Source: Qipengyuania oceanensis (lineage in GTDB: Bacteria > Pseudomonadota > Alphaproteobacteria > Sphingomonadales > Sphingomonadaceae). From it: a stretch of DNA of 64,000 nt. Below are positions 27,830 to 37,365 of this stretch, piece by piece; the first letter of the stretch is position 1; each line of letters begins with the position of its first letter. The notes under the pieces are model-generated. The model had not been told where the DNA came from and ran no database searches. It saw nothing but the letters and a program-made list of their open reading frames with translations. The translations under genes and the position numbers were made by a program. The DNA is taken from contig NZ_WTYN01000002.1 of NCBI RefSeq assembly GCF_009827535.1, forward strand, positions 168,206 through 232,205, read 5' to 3'.

Positions 27830-28546
27830 ATGCATGGTTTCGCCAATCCCAGACGCTTCCTGTCGCTTGCCGGCTGGCTGACGCCGCTGCTGCTCGCCGG
27901 CGGGCTGGTGCTTACCGCGGTCGCCTTGTGGTGGGGGCTGTTCCATGCCCCGGCGGACCGGCTGATGGGCGACACCGTGCGTATCCTGTTCATCCACGTG
28001 CCGGCCGCTTGGCTCGGCATGGGCGGCTGGACCGCCATCGCGATCGCGAGCCTCGCCTTTCTCGTCTGGCGGCATCCCTTGGCAGCGATCGCCGCGCGTG
28101 CAGCGGCGGTGCCCGGCATGGTCTTCACCGCGATCTGCCTTGCCACCGGATCGATCTGGGGCCGCCCGACCTGGGGCACCTGGTGGGTGTGGGACGGACG
28201 CCTGACCAGCATGCTGGTTCTGCTGTTCCTCTACTTCGGCTATATTGCGTTGTCGCAGGCGGTCGCGCGCGAGGGCGGATCGAGCCGCATCCCGGCGATC
28301 TTCGGGCTTGTCGGCGCGATCAATATCCCGATCATCAACCGATCGGTCGTGTGGTGGAATTCGCTTCACCAGCCGCCCAGCATCACGATGGGCAAGAGCG
28401 CGATCGATCCCGCATTCCTGTGGCCGCTGGGCTTGGCGACGCTGGGCTTTTCGCTGCTGTTCGGAGGGATCGTCCTTGCCCGGATGCGGGCCTTGCTCGC
28501 CGATATCCAGGCCGAGGCGCGAATTCGCAGGAAGGCAGCCGCCTGA
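27830..28546 (+). CDS. ccmC: Heme exporter / cytochrome c maturation protein CcmC
   Basis: A 238-residue membrane protein with six helices and the tryptophan-rich WWD segment GRPTWGTWWVWDGRLTSMLV that presents heme to CcmE on the periplasmic side. The ATG at 27830 follows GGACTTTCC; the TTG-started frame from 27776 is not needed. It is the first gene of a tightly overlapping ccm operon. The ccmA and ccmB ATPase and permease genes, usually just upstream, are not here. Confidence 0.95.
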   Translation: MHGFANPRRFLSLAGWLTPLLLAGGLVLTAVALWWGLFHAPADRLMGDTVRILFIHVPAAWLGMGGWTAIAIASLAFLVWRHPLAAIAARAAAVPGMVFTAICLATGSIWGRPTWGTWWVWDGRLTSMLVLLFLYFGYIALSQAVAREGGSSRIPAIFGLVGAINIPIINRSVVWWNSLHQPPSITMGKSAIDPAFLWPLGLATLGFSLLFGGIVLARMRALLADIQAEARIRRKAAA

Positions 28547-28686
28547 TGCGCGAGGCGCTCGATCAATGGGACTTCGTCCTCGCCGCCTATGCGGTGGGCC
28601 TCGCCGGCACGATCGGCATGGTCGCTTGGGCGTGGTTCGACATGAAGCGTGCCGAAGCGCGCCGCGACAAGGCACGCGGCAAATGA
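28546..28686 (+). CDS. ccmD: Cytochrome c maturation protein CcmD
   Basis: A 46-residue protein with one transmembrane helix (WDFVLAAYAVGLAGTIGMVA) and a basic, helical cytoplasmic tail. CcmD helps release heme-loaded CcmE from CcmC. It overlaps ccmC (TGATG) and ccmE by 4 bp. The position between ccmC and ccmE is decisive for the call. Confidence 0.9.
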   Translation: MREALDQWDFVLAAYAVGLAGTIGMVAWAWFDMKRAEARRDKARGK

Positions 28687-29153
28687 CCGGAAGGCTCAAA
28701 CCCAAGCACCAGCGGCTCGTTCTCGTGGTGGTCGCGCTCATCGCGCTGGTCGGCGCTGCCCTGCTCGCGAGCTGGGCGCTGCGCAGCCAGGCGAGCTATT
28801 TCTACCTGCCCGAGCAGATGGCCGAAGATCCGCCTGCGCCCGACCAGGCGGTGCGACTGGGCGGAATGGTCGAGGAAGGCAGCCTTGAAACGCTGGCAGA
28901 CGGCGTGACGATTTCCTTCACCGTCACCGGCCGCGAGAATTCGGCGATCCCGGTGCGCTTTTCCGGCATCGTGCCGGACCTGTTCGTGGAAGGCTCGGGC
29001 GTCGTCGCCGAGGGAAGGCTCGGCGCGGACGGCGTGTTCGTCGCGGACAATCTCCTCGCCAAGCACGACGAGAACTACGTGCCCCGCGAATTGCAGGACA
29101 TGACCGAGCACCAGGCCGCCGAAATGGCCGAAGACACGACGGTCGGCCTCTGA
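28683..29153 (+). CDS. ccmE: Cytochrome c-type biogenesis heme chaperone CcmE
   Basis: A 156-residue OB-fold protein with a single N-terminal membrane anchor (residues 11-32). It binds heme covalently at His128 in AKHDENYVPR, the conserved His-x-x-x-Tyr region, and hands it to CcmF/H. Its start overlaps ccmD (ATGA). Heme attachment is inferred from family knowledge. Confidence 0.95.
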   Translation: MTGRLKPKHQRLVLVVVALIALVGAALLASWALRSQASYFYLPEQMAEDPPAPDQAVRLGGMVEEGSLETLADGVTISFTVTGRENSAIPVRFSGIVPDLFVEGSGVVAEGRLGADGVFVADNLLAKHDENYVPRELQDMTEHQAAEMAEDTTVGL

Positions 29154-31114
29154 TGGCCGCAGAACTGGGTCTGGCAGCATTGTGGATGGCAGCGGCGCTG
29201 GCGGTACTGCAATTGCTGGCTGGCGCGCTCGCCTTGCGCGGCGGAGAGCGTGACGGCGCGGCAATGGCGGCACTTGTCCGTCCCGCAGCGGCGGTGCAAG
29301 GCCTGCTCGCGGCGGTTTCCTTTGCCGCGCTGCTCTGGGTTTTCGCGATCACGGACCTGTCGGTGAAGCTGGTCGCAGCCAATTCGCATGTCGACAAGCC
29401 GCTGGTGTTCAAGGTCGCCGGGGCATGGGGCAACCACGAAGGCTCCATGCTTTTGTGGGTCACGGTCATGGCGCTGGCCGGAGCACTGATCGCCGCGATC
29501 GAGCGGCGCCTGCCCGAACGCACCATGCTGGCGACTCTGGGCGCACAGGCGTTTGTCGGGATCGGCTTCTATGCCTTCCTGCTGTTCAGTTCGAATCCGT
29601 TCGAGCGCCTGCCGGTTCCGGCCGAACAGGGGCTGGGCCTCAATCCCCTGCTGCAGGACCTCGGTCTCGCCTTCCATCCGCCGACCCTTTATTTCGGCTA
29701 TGTCGGACTGTCGGTCGCGTTCAGTTTTGCAGTCGGCGCGCTGCTGACGCGGCAGGTCACGCCCGAATTCGCGCGGGTCATGCGCCCGTGGATCCTCGGC
29801 GCCTGGGTCTTCCTGACTCTCGGCATCACCGCCGGCAGCTACTGGGCCTATTACGAGCTTGGCTGGGGCGGCTGGTGGTTCTGGGACCCGGTCGAGAACG
29901 CGTCGCTGATGCCGTGGCTCGCGGCGACTGCATTGCTCCATTCCGCTAGCGTGCTGGCCAGTCGCGATGCCCTGCGCACCTGGACGATCATGCTCGGCGT
30001 CGTCGCCTTTTCCATGAGCATGGTCGGCACCTTCCTGGTGCGCTCGGGCGTGCTGACGAGCGTTCATGCATTCGCGGTCGATCCCGAACGCGGCAGCTTC
30101 ATCCTCGCGCTGCTGGCGATCTACATCGGCGGCGCATTGCTGCTTTTCGCCCTTCGCGCAGGAGCGATCAGCGAAGGAAAGCGCTTTTCCGCGACCAGCC
30201 GCGAAGGGGCGCTGGTGTTCAACAATGTCATGCTCAGCGCGCTGCTGGGCGTGGTGCTGCTCGGCACCCTCTACCCGCTGCTGACCGAGGCATTCGATGT
30301 GCGCGTGTCGGTCGGACCGCCCTATTTCAACCCGGTCGGCGCGGTCTTCGCCCTGCCGATGCTGGCGGTGATGGCCGTTGGTCCGCTACTGCGCTGGCGG
30401 CGGGACAGCCTTGCGCGCGTCTCGAAGCCGGTCATCCTCGTCGCGGCGATCGCGCTCGGTGTGCTGGTCGCGGTCGTACTGCTCGGCAACGTGCATATCC
30501 TGCCGCTGCTGGGCCTGGCGCTCGCAGCCGGGCTGGCGGTTGCCAGCTTCATGCCGCTGCGAGGACGCAAGCTGTTGCGGACGCCGCTAAGCACATGGGG
30601 CATGATCGTCGCGCATTTCGGCATCGCAATCGCGCTGTTCGGCATGGCCAGCGAAACGGCCTTCAGCGAGGAACGGCTCGTCGCGGTTGCCGACGGCGAC
30701 ACGACGCAAGTCGGTCCGTGGCAGGTAACGCTCGCCGGCGTGATGCCGGTCGCGGGGCCGAACTGGACCGCGCTGGAAGCGAAACTTGCCGCAAGCTATC
30801 GGGGCGGAGCCGGGATCGAGCTCGATCCCCAGTCGCGCAGCTTCTGGTCGCCGCCGCAGCAGACGACCGAGAGCGCGCTGGCGACCCGTTGGAACGGCCA
30901 GCTTTATGCCGTGCTGGGCGCGCAGGCCGACGATGGCCGCTGGCAGTTGCGACTGTGGTGGAAGCCGTTCGTGACCTTCATCTGGTACGGCGGTCTGCTC
31001 GTCGCGCTCGGAGGCGCCCTGTCGATCTTCGGCCGGCTGCAGGCAGACCTGCGCCGTCGGACTGCGCGCCGGCTCATCAATGAACGCCGCACCGAACGGG
31101 AGTCCCTCGCATGA
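29153..31114 (+). CDS. ccmF: Cytochrome c-type biogenesis protein CcmF
   Basis: A 653-residue heme-ligation subunit with about 15 membrane segments. It contains the WWD domain (GWGGWWFWDPVENASLMPWL) and the typical WGNHEGSMLLWVTVMALAG. It accepts heme from CcmE and attaches it to apocytochrome c. It is coupled to ccmE by TGATG and to ccmG by a 4-bp overlap. Confidence 0.97.
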   Translation: MAAELGLAALWMAAALAVLQLLAGALALRGGERDGAAMAALVRPAAAVQGLLAAVSFAALLWVFAITDLSVKLVAANSHVDKPLVFKVAGAWGNHEGSMLLWVTVMALAGALIAAIERRLPERTMLATLGAQAFVGIGFYAFLLFSSNPFERLPVPAEQGLGLNPLLQDLGLAFHPPTLYFGYVGLSVAFSFAVGALLTRQVTPEFARVMRPWILGAWVFLTLGITAGSYWAYYELGWGGWWFWDPVENASLMPWLAATALLHSASVLASRDALRTWTIMLGVVAFSMSMVGTFLVRSGVLTSVHAFAVDPERGSFILALLAIYIGGALLLFALRAGAISEGKRFSATSREGALVFNNVMLSALLGVVLLGTLYPLLTEAFDVRVSVGPPYFNPVGAVFALPMLAVMAVGPLLRWRRDSLARVSKPVILVAAIALGVLVAVVLLGNVHILPLLGLALAAGLAVASFMPLRGRKLLRTPLSTWGMIVAHFGIAIALFGMASETAFSEERLVAVADGDTTQVGPWQVTLAGVMPVAGPNWTALEAKLAASYRGGAGIELDPQSRSFWSPPQQTTESALATRWNGQLYAVLGAQADDGRWQLRLWWKPFVTFIWYGGLLVALGGALSIFGRLQADLRRRTARRLINERRTERESLA

Positions 31115-31641
31115 AACGCTGGCTTCTCTTCATACCGCTGGCGCTGTTCCTGTTCTTCGTCGGCGTTGCCGCCTACCAGCTGAGCCAGCCGAAGGACGAT
31201 TTCGTCCGGACGGCGATGCTCGGCGAACCGCTGCCGGAATTCGCGCTTCGCCCCGCAACCGCAGCGCTGCCGGGGGTAGCGACGGCGGACTTCAGGGACG
31301 GCAAGCCGCGGCTGCTGAATATCTGGGCGAGCTGGTGCATTCCCTGCATCGCCGAGGCACCGCAGCTTGCCGCGCTCGAAGCTGCCGGGGTGGAAATCGT
31401 CGGGGTCGCGATCCGCGACAAGCCGGAAGACGTTGCGGCGTTTCTCGATCGCTACGGCAATCCCTACACGCGGATCGGGGCAGACGATCTGTCCGAGATC
31501 CAGCTTGCCATCGGGTCGTCGGGCGTACCCGAGACCTTCGTGATCGATGGCGAGGGGCGAATAACCTACCAGCACATCGGCGACATCCGCGAACCCGACG
31601 TCGCGGTTCTGCTCGAGGAATTGCAGGAGGCAGCCGAGTGA
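31111..31641 (+). CDS. ccmG: Thiol:disulfide interchange protein CcmG/DsbE
   Basis: A 176-residue membrane-anchored thioredoxin-like protein. The first 22 residues form the anchor and the active site is WCIPC (C76, C79). It reduces the apocytochrome CXXCH cysteines so heme can be ligated. The 3' end overlaps the GTG start of ccmH. Confidence 0.95.
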   Translation: MKRWLLFIPLALFLFFVGVAAYQLSQPKDDFVRTAMLGEPLPEFALRPATAALPGVATADFRDGKPRLLNIWASWCIPCIAEAPQLAALEAAGVEIVGVAIRDKPEDVAAFLDRYGNPYTRIGADDLSEIQLAIGSSGVPETFVIDGEGRITYQHIGDIREPDVAVLLEELQEAAE

Positions 31642-32057
31642 GGGCGCTGCTGGCCTTTGCCGCGCTGATCCTGGCGGTTCCGCTGCCAGCGCAGGATTCG
31701 ATGCCGCCGGCACCCTATGCCTATCGCCAGCTCGAAGATCCGGTCCTCGAATCGCAGGCGCAGCAGCTGATGGAAACCTTGCGCTGCCTCAAGTGCCAGT
31801 CGCAATCGATCGCCGACAGCGACGCGCCGATGGCCGGCGACATGCGGCACCAGGTCCGCACCCGGATCGAGGCCGGCGAACAGCCCGAGGCGATCCGTGC
31901 CTGGTTGGTCGAGCGTTACGGCGACTACGTCAGCTACGAACCGCAACTCAGCGCGGCGACCTGGCCTCTTTATGCCGTGCCGCTGGTGCTGATCCTGCTG
32001 GCGCTGTTCCTTCTTTGGCGGCGAATGGGTCGGCGAACCGGCGAGGGCGAAGCATGA
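31638..32057 (+). CDS. ccmH: Cytochrome c-type biogenesis protein CcmH (CcmL-type)
   Basis: A 139-residue protein starting at GTG 31638 after a GCAGGAGGCAGCC site; a frame reaching back to 31080 is read-through. It has an N-terminal signal, LRCLKCQSQS with the redox pair C50/C53, and a C-terminal transmembrane segment (YAVPLVLILLALFLLW). CcmH works with CcmG in reducing apocytochrome c. A 4-bp overlap joins it to ccmI. Confidence 0.93.
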   Translation: MRALLAFAALILAVPLPAQDSMPPAPYAYRQLEDPVLESQAQQLMETLRCLKCQSQSIADSDAPMAGDMRHQVRTRIEAGEQPEAIRAWLVERYGDYVSYEPQLSAATWPLYAVPLVLILLALFLLWRRMGRRTGEGEA

Positions 32058-32707
32058 CCTGGCTCCTAGTCGGCGTGCTCGCGCTGGCCGCGCTCGTCGT
32101 TGCTCACCTGGGCCTGCGGCTTCCGCGCGCAAGCATGATGCTGTTCGCATCCGCACTGCTGTTCGGCCTGGCCGGATATGCCTTGCAGGGGTCGCCGGCC
32201 CAACCCGCAGCGCCGTCGCTCACGCGCGTGGTGGCCGCCGAGGACGGGGAGGCGCTGGTCGCTGCCCGCCGCGAAGTGTTCGATACGGGCCAGCAACCGG
32301 CTCGCTACATCGTCGTCGCCGATGCCTTTGCGCGGCGCGGGCAATATGCCGATGCCGCCCAGATGCTGCGTGGGGCGGTAGCGGAACAACCCGGCAATGC
32401 CGAGGCTTGGGTCGCGCTCGGCAATGCATTGGTAGAACATGCCGGAGGCCAGCTGACCCCGGCGGCGATCGAGGCTTTCGGCCGGGCGGAAGCGGCGCGG
32501 CCCGATCATCCCGGCGCGGGATATTTTCTCGGGATCGCGCTGATCCGCTCGGGCCGGATCGACGCGGCGCGCGACTTGTGGGCGCAGATGCTGGCGGCGA
32601 CGCCCGCCGATGCGCCGTGGCGCGCAGCGCTGGCAGACCGGCTTGCCCGGCTCGACGCGATGATCGGGCAGATGGCCGCGCAGGCTGCTGGCCAAGCCCC
32701 CGATTGA
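32054..32707 (+). CDS. ccmI: TPR-containing CcmI/CycH-type cytochrome c assembly factor
   Basis: A 217-residue protein with two N-terminal membrane helices (residues 1-46) followed by TPR-like repeats (GQYADAAQMLRGAVAEQPGN and onward) that would bind apocytochrome c. It is shorter than fused CcmI proteins, matching the short form. The 4-bp overlap with ccmH and its last place in the operon support the call. Confidence 0.85.
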   Translation: MTWLLVGVLALAALVVAHLGLRLPRASMMLFASALLFGLAGYALQGSPAQPAAPSLTRVVAAEDGEALVAARREVFDTGQQPARYIVVADAFARRGQYADAAQMLRGAVAEQPGNAEAWVALGNALVEHAGGQLTPAAIEAFGRAEAARPDHPGAGYFLGIALIRSGRIDAARDLWAQMLAATPADAPWRAALADRLARLDAMIGQMAAQAAGQAPD

Positions 32708-32803
32708 GCAGATATTGCGGCTGCGAACGCACCCTGCTAATCGCCGCGCCCTTCGGGTGGCACGGGGGCATCGGCGCCCGGCTCGATCGCAAGGGACATC
32801 TGC

Positions 32804-34759
32804 ATGAGCGAAACCGGCTCGCAAGCGGATCGCGCACCGGAAACCGCGTCCGGCGAGGGTAGTGGTCACGGCCACGGCCACGGCAGTTCGCGCACGGCGC
32901 TGGCTGTCGGCGCCATCGGCATCGTCTTCGGCGATATCGGCACCAGCCCGCTCTACGCCTTCCGCGAGACCTTTTCCGACGCCAGCACCTATTCGCTGGC
33001 GATCGACCGCCTGCACGTGTTGGGTGTCGTCAGCCTGATCTTCTGGTCGATGGTGATCGTCGTCGCCCTGCAATACGTCACGATCCTAATGCGCGCGGAC
33101 AACAAGGGGCAGGGCGGCAGCCTCGCCCTGGTCGCCTTGCTCAGCCGCCATATCGGGCGCTCGAGCTACGGATGGCTGGTGGTCCTGCTCGGTGTCTTCG
33201 CGACCTCCCTGTTCTACGGCGACAGCATGATCACGCCGGCGATCTCGGTCCTGTCGGCGGTGGAGGGGCTGACGGTGGTCGACCACCGGCTCGATCCGCT
33301 GGTCATACCCATCGCGCTCGTCCTGCTCATCTTCCTGTTTTTCCTGCAGAAACGCGGGACGGCAAAGGTCGGGATGCTGTTTGCGCCGGTGATGATCGTT
33401 TATTTCTGCGTCATTGCCGGGATGGGCGGCTGGCAGATCATCCAGAACCCCGACATCCTGTGGGCGCTCAACCCCTGGTACGCGCTGCAATTCTTCCTGA
33501 CCGACGGGTTCATCGCCTTCCTCGCGCTGGGTGCAGTGGTCCTCGCGGTGACGGGGTCGGAAGCGCTCTATTCCGATATGGGGCATTTCGGGCGCGGCCC
33601 GATGCGCCTATCGTGGTTCGGTTTCGTGATGCCGTGCCTGTTGCTGAACTATTTCGGCCAGGGCGCGATGATCGCCGCGCTGCCGCCGGAGCAAGCCGCC
33701 GAAGTCGTGCGCAACCCGTTCTTCCTGCTCGCGAGCGAGGAATGGCGCCTGCCGCTGGTGATCCTTGCCACGGTCGCGACCTTCATCGCCAGCCAAGCGG
33801 TGATCTCGGGCGCATTCTCGATCACGCACCAGGCGATGCAACTGGGCTTCATTCCGCGTCTCTCGATCCGCCACACCAGCGTGACCGAGGCGGGCCAGAT
33901 CTACATTCCCGTGGTCAACTGGGCGCTGATGGTCGCGGTCATCATCCTCGTGCTGACTTTCCAGACATCGTCCAACCTCGCCAGCGCATATGGTATCGCG
34001 GTGACGGGTGCGGTGACCATCGACACGCTGCTGATGGGCGTGCTGTTCGTCGGCGTGTGGAAATGGAAATGGTGGATCGCGGCGCCAGTCGTCGCTTTCT
34101 TCCTGATCGTCGACGGCGCGTATTTCGCGGCCAACCTGACCAAGGTACCCCAGGGCGGCTGGTTCCCGCTGGTGGTGGGCCTCATCGCGTTCACCATGCT
34201 GACCACGTGGGCCAAGGGGCGCAAGCTGATGCGTGCCCGCATGAGCGAGACGGCGATGCCGATCGAGATTTTCGCCAAGTCCGCCCACAACAGCGCGGTT
34301 CGCGTGCCGGGCACGGCGATCTTCATGGCATCGCAGACCGGCGGCGTGCCTTCCGCGCTGTTGCACAACATCAAGCATAACAAGGTGCTGCACGAACGGG
34401 TCGTGATCCTGACGGTCGAGATCGATGATGTGCCCTACGTCGACGAGCACGAGCGGTGCGAGATGCACGATCTGGGCGACGGCTTCTATCGCGCGATCCT
34501 GCATTACGGTTTCATGGAAGAAACCGACGTGCCGCTGGGTCTCAAGTCGATGTCGCGTTGCGGCGGCGAGTTCGACATGATGCAGACCAGCTTCTTCCTC
34601 AGTCGGCAGACCTTGCTGCCGAGCGGCGACGATGCGGGCATGCCGATCTGGCGTGAGAAGATCTTCGCGTGGATGCTGCGCAATGCGGCGACGGCGATGG
34701 AGTTCTTCCGCCTGCCGACGAACCGCGTGGTGGAGCTCGGCAGCCAGGTCAGGATCTAG
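32804..34759 (+). CDS. kup: Low-affinity potassium transporter Kup
   Basis: A 651-residue K+/H+ symporter-type permease with 12 hydrophobic segments followed by a cytoplasmic domain. The N-terminus is His/Gly-rich ([12 protein letters not shown]) before the signature [20 protein letters not shown]. Length is normal for Kup (about 620-650). It is monocistronic, with 96 bp upstream separating it from ccmI. Confidence 0.96.
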   Translation: MSETGSQADRAPETASGEGSGHGHGHGSSRTALAVGAIGIVFGDIGTSPLYAFRETFSDASTYSLAIDRLHVLGVVSLIFWSMVIVVALQYVTILMRADNKGQGGSLALVALLSRHIGRSSYGWLVVLLGVFATSLFYGDSMITPAISVLSAVEGLTVVDHRLDPLVIPIALVLLIFLFFLQKRGTAKVGMLFAPVMIVYFCVIAGMGGWQIIQNPDILWALNPWYALQFFLTDGFIAFLALGAVVLAVTGSEALYSDMGHFGRGPMRLSWFGFVMPCLLLNYFGQGAMIAALPPEQAAEVVRNPFFLLASEEWRLPLVILATVATFIASQAVISGAFSITHQAMQLGFIPRLSIRHTSVTEAGQIYIPVVNWALMVAVIILVLTFQTSSNLASAYGIAVTGAVTIDTLLMGVLFVGVWKWKWWIAAPVVAFFLIVDGAYFAANLTKVPQGGWFPLVVGLIAFTMLTTWAKGRKLMRARMSETAMPIEIFAKSAHNSAVRVPGTAIFMASQTGGVPSALLHNIKHNKVLHERVVILTVEIDDVPYVDEHERCEMHDLGDGFYRAILHYGFMEETDVPLGLKSMSRCGGEFDMMQTSFFLSRQTLLPSGDDAGMPIWREKIFAWMLRNAATAMEFFRLPTNRVVELGSQVRI

Positions 34760-34775
34760 CGGGAAGCGCGGCTTC

Positions 34776-34793
34776 GCGAACGTCCGCTAACGA
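34776..34793 (+). repeat. Short interspersed GTCCGC repeat, copy 1
   Basis: GCGAACGTCCGCTAACGA. It matches the copy at 35568-35585 in 17 of 18 positions, and a 12-base part recurs at 57983-57994. It lies between kup and the low-GC gene. Confidence 0.55.
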
Positions 34794-34881
34794 TCCGATT
34801 CGGGGCATGCTGGAGCTCGGGCCTTGAACATGCTCGCGAGCAAGGCATTGAACGATTGCAGCCATGCGTTAGCCTGCAGAT

Positions 34882-35544
34882 ATGGAAGTGAAAGCCGCGG
34901 ACTTGAGTAAAGCGCTCAGGCGTCACGTTGTGCCCCTGCTCGTCGAGGCCGGGTTTGATGATGTGACAGGTCGGAGATTCTGGCGCCATAGGTACGGCAG
35001 GATCGATCACGTGGAAATCTCAAGCCTATCCACCTATCGAGCTCTGACCGCCCAAGCCACTACAGCATCCTTCGTCGTCAGGATGGCCATCTCATTGGAG
35101 CACTATGGCTTCGAGAACGATCCGTTTCACAAGCACCACATAGCCATGGGTCCATCGGGCCCGAGGCCGAATGAGAACCAAATGCCGATACGGGGCGTAG
35201 TTTGCCCGAAAGACGCCCCTCCTTTGCGGCTCGGACGATGGGGGTGGGAGTGCGAAACGCTCTGGCGAGTGACGTCTGTTGCCGAAGCTGATCAGGCGGC
35301 AGTCGACCTTCGCGAGCAATTTACCCGCTATGCGTTGGAATGGTTGGAAACGGAGTGGGACGTGCAGGACATCCTGGCACTGCTGCATTGGCAGGAGAGC
35401 CGCCTGTTCATTGCGAAAAGTGAGAACGGCTCGCACCTGCAGTTGGACGCGGAATTACCCGGCAGCGCCATTCGGAATGCACACATCGCAATGGCCGAGA
35501 ATGCTAAAAAAAATCCCCATAGAGGACGGAAAGCCACCCAATAG
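34882..35544 (+). CDS. Hypothetical protein (weak resemblance to DUF4304)
   Basis: A 220-residue soluble protein. The N-terminal pattern (ALRRHVVPLLVEAGFDDVTG RRFWRH) and the Trp/Arg content recall the DUF4304 group, but I am not certain. No catalytic motif or membrane segment is visible. Base composition is clearly less GC-rich than its neighbours and the codon use is less biased, which suggests acquisition. It is bracketed by two near-identical GTCCGC repeats. The ribosome-binding site is weak, and the gene ends in an AT-rich run (AATGCTAAAAAAAATCC). Confidence 0.6.
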   Translation: MEVKAADLSKALRRHVVPLLVEAGFDDVTGRRFWRHRYGRIDHVEISSLSTYRALTAQATTASFVVRMAISLEHYGFENDPFHKHHIAMGPSGPRPNENQMPIRGVVCPKDAPPLRLGRWGWECETLWRVTSVAEADQAAVDLREQFTRYALEWLETEWDVQDILALLHWQESRLFIAKSENGSHLQLDAELPGSAIRNAHIAMAENAKKNPHRGRKATQ

Positions 35545-35585
35545 CGGACACTCCGGCGCAAAGATCAGCGAGCGTCCGCTAACGA
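35542..35585 (+). repeat. Palindromic GTCCGC repeat, copy 2
   Basis: TAGCGGAC (35542-35549) and GTCCGCTA (35574-35581) are perfect complements that can form a long-loop hairpin. The right part repeats copy 1 (34776-34793) with one mismatch. The unit starts at the stop codon of the low-GC gene. Confidence 0.55.
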
Positions 35586-35788
35586 CCCATTTGCGGACAT
35601 TTGGTGAGCGTACTAACGCTGTACTGTGCTTCAATATTTTCGAACACTTTTTTCGGTGCGGTCGTTCAAGGCGTTTGCAAGGCTGCTCTTCCTTGTTCCG
35701 TGGTCGATTGCGACGGCCCGTTTCCGCCATCGGGACCGTGACGACTGATGCAATTCATGTCCGTCCGTTTCCCACCCACTAGCGAGTA

Positions 35789-36439
35789 TTAGCCTGTCGG
35801 GGGCTCGTTCTCGATCGCGTCTTCGGTCGCTTCGCCCAGCGAGAGCCCGTGCCGCATGAGCATCGGGATCTGGGTGAAGGTGAACAGGAAACTCAGCGGC
35901 AGGAAGACCCACAGCTTCGCCGCCAGCCAGCCGCCGAAATCGAGATACCAGCGCAGGAACTCGTTGAGTGCGGCGAGCACCAGGAAGAACACGCCCCAAT
36001 TGCGGCTGAGCTTGAGCCAGCCCTCGTCGCTCAACCCTTCGAACGCGGCCTCGAGCAGTATCTTCAGCAAGGCCGTTCCGCGCCAATAGCCGATCAGCAA
36101 CGCGACCCCGAAGAACACGTAGATGATCGTCGGCTTCAGCTGCACGAAGGTCGGGTCGCCGAAGAACACCGTCAGCGCGCCGAACCCGAGGATCAGCACG
36201 GTGGAGAACCACAGCATCGGCGATGCCTTGCCGAACTTGATGCGGCTGAAGGCGAGGGCGGCAACGGCGGCGACCATGAAGGCGATCGTGCCCTTGATCA
36301 TCGCTGCGACCTCGACCAGCGAATCCGGCTCATCGGGCGAGTAGTACTTGTAGACGAGGAAGAAGATCAGCAGCGGGCCATAGTCGACCAGCGTGTTGAG
36401 CCACCCGGATTTGGGCTTTTGCGTTCCGGTATCGGCCAT
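35789..36439 (-). CDS. yciB: Inner-membrane septation protein YciB/IspZ family
   Basis: A 216-residue protein with five or six transmembrane helices. The family pattern LIFFLVYKYYSPDEP and QLKPTIIYVFFGVALLIG is preserved. In E. coli YciB interacts with cell-envelope and division proteins; the molecular function is unclear. It is the last gene of dapF-mtaB-ftsY-yciB, overlapping ftsY by one base. The 244-bp stretch downstream shows no gene. Confidence 0.92.
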   Translation of the reverse strand: MADTGTQKPKSGWLNTLVDYGPLLIFFLVYKYYSPDEPDSLVEVAAMIKGTIAFMVAAVAALAFSRIKFGKASPMLWFSTVLILGFGALTVFFGDPTFVQLKPTIIYVFFGVALLIGYWRGTALLKILLEAAFEGLSDEGWLKLSRNWGVFFLVLAALNEFLRWYLDFGGWLAAKLWVFLPLSFLFTFTQIPMLMRHGLSLGEATEDAIENEPPTG

Positions 36440-37365
36440 CAGGCAACTCCCGCAATGACGCGCGCGACGAGGTCCGGGTCGAACGGTCGCAAGTCCTCGA
36501 TCTTCTCACCGACGCCGATCGCGTGGATCGGCAGGCCGTATTGCTCGGCCGCGGCGACCAGCACGCCGCCCCGCGCGGTGCCGTCGAGCTTGGTCATGAT
36601 GAGGCCGGTGACACCGGCGACTTCCTTGAACACATCGATCTGGCTGAGCGCGTTCTGGCCGTTGGTCGCATCGAGCACGAGCACGACGTCATGCGGCGCC
36701 TCCGGATTGAGGCGGCCGAGAACTTTGCGGATCTTGGCGAGTTCGTCCATCAGCTCGCGCTTGTTTTGCAGCCGGCCGGCCGTGTCGACGACCAGCGCGT
36801 CGATCCCCTGTTCGGTTGCGGCCTTGACCCCGTCGAACACGATGCTCGCAGGATCGCCGCCTTCGGGCCCGCGGATCAGCGGCGCGCCGATGCGGTCGGC
36901 CCAGGTCTGCAGCTGGCCGATGGCGGCGGCCCGGAAGGTATCACCCGCTGCCAGCATGACGCCGTAATCGTCTTCCTGGAAAAGGTGCGCGAGCTTGGCG
37001 ATGGTCGTCGTCTTGCCGCTGCCGTTGACCCCGATGACGAGGATGACCTGCGGGCGCGGAAAGGCGGTGATCTCCAGCGGCCTGGCGACGGGACGCAGGA
37101 TCGCCGCGATTTCTTCGGCGACGGCTTCCTTGAGCTCGCGCTCGGTGATTTCCAGGCCGAAGCGCTTCTCGCGCAGGCGCTCGCGAATGCGCGCGGCGGC
37201 GGAGGGCCCGAGATCGGACAGGATCAGCGCGTCCTCGACATCGTCGAGCGTCGCATCGTCGAGCTTGGCGGTGGTGACCGCCTGGCTGAGGTTCTCGGTC
37301 AGCCGCTCGGATGTCTTGCGGAAGCCGCCGAACAGGCGCTCGGACCAGCTCTTGCCTTCGCTCAT
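36439..37365 (-). CDS. ftsY: Signal recognition particle receptor FtsY
   Basis: A 308-residue SRP GTPase that docks ribosome-SRP complexes at the membrane. The NG domain is complete: P-loop GVNGSGKTTTIAKLAH, DTAGRLQNKRELMDEL and TKLDGTARGG. The acidic A domain of the E. coli protein is missing, as is common in alphaproteobacteria. The start overlaps mtaB by 4 bp. Confidence 0.97.
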   Translation of the reverse strand: MSEGKSWSERLFGGFRKTSERLTENLSQAVTTAKLDDATLDDVEDALILSDLGPSAAARIRERLREKRFGLEITERELKEAVAEEIAAILRPVARPLEITAFPRPQVILVIGVNGSGKTTTIAKLAHLFQEDDYGVMLAAGDTFRAAAIGQLQTWADRIGAPLIRGPEGGDPASIVFDGVKAATEQGIDALVVDTAGRLQNKRELMDELAKIRKVLGRLNPEAPHDVVLVLDATNGQNALSQIDVFKEVAGVTGLIMTKLDGTARGGVLVAAAEQYGLPIHAIGVGEKIEDLRPFDPDLVARVIAGVA

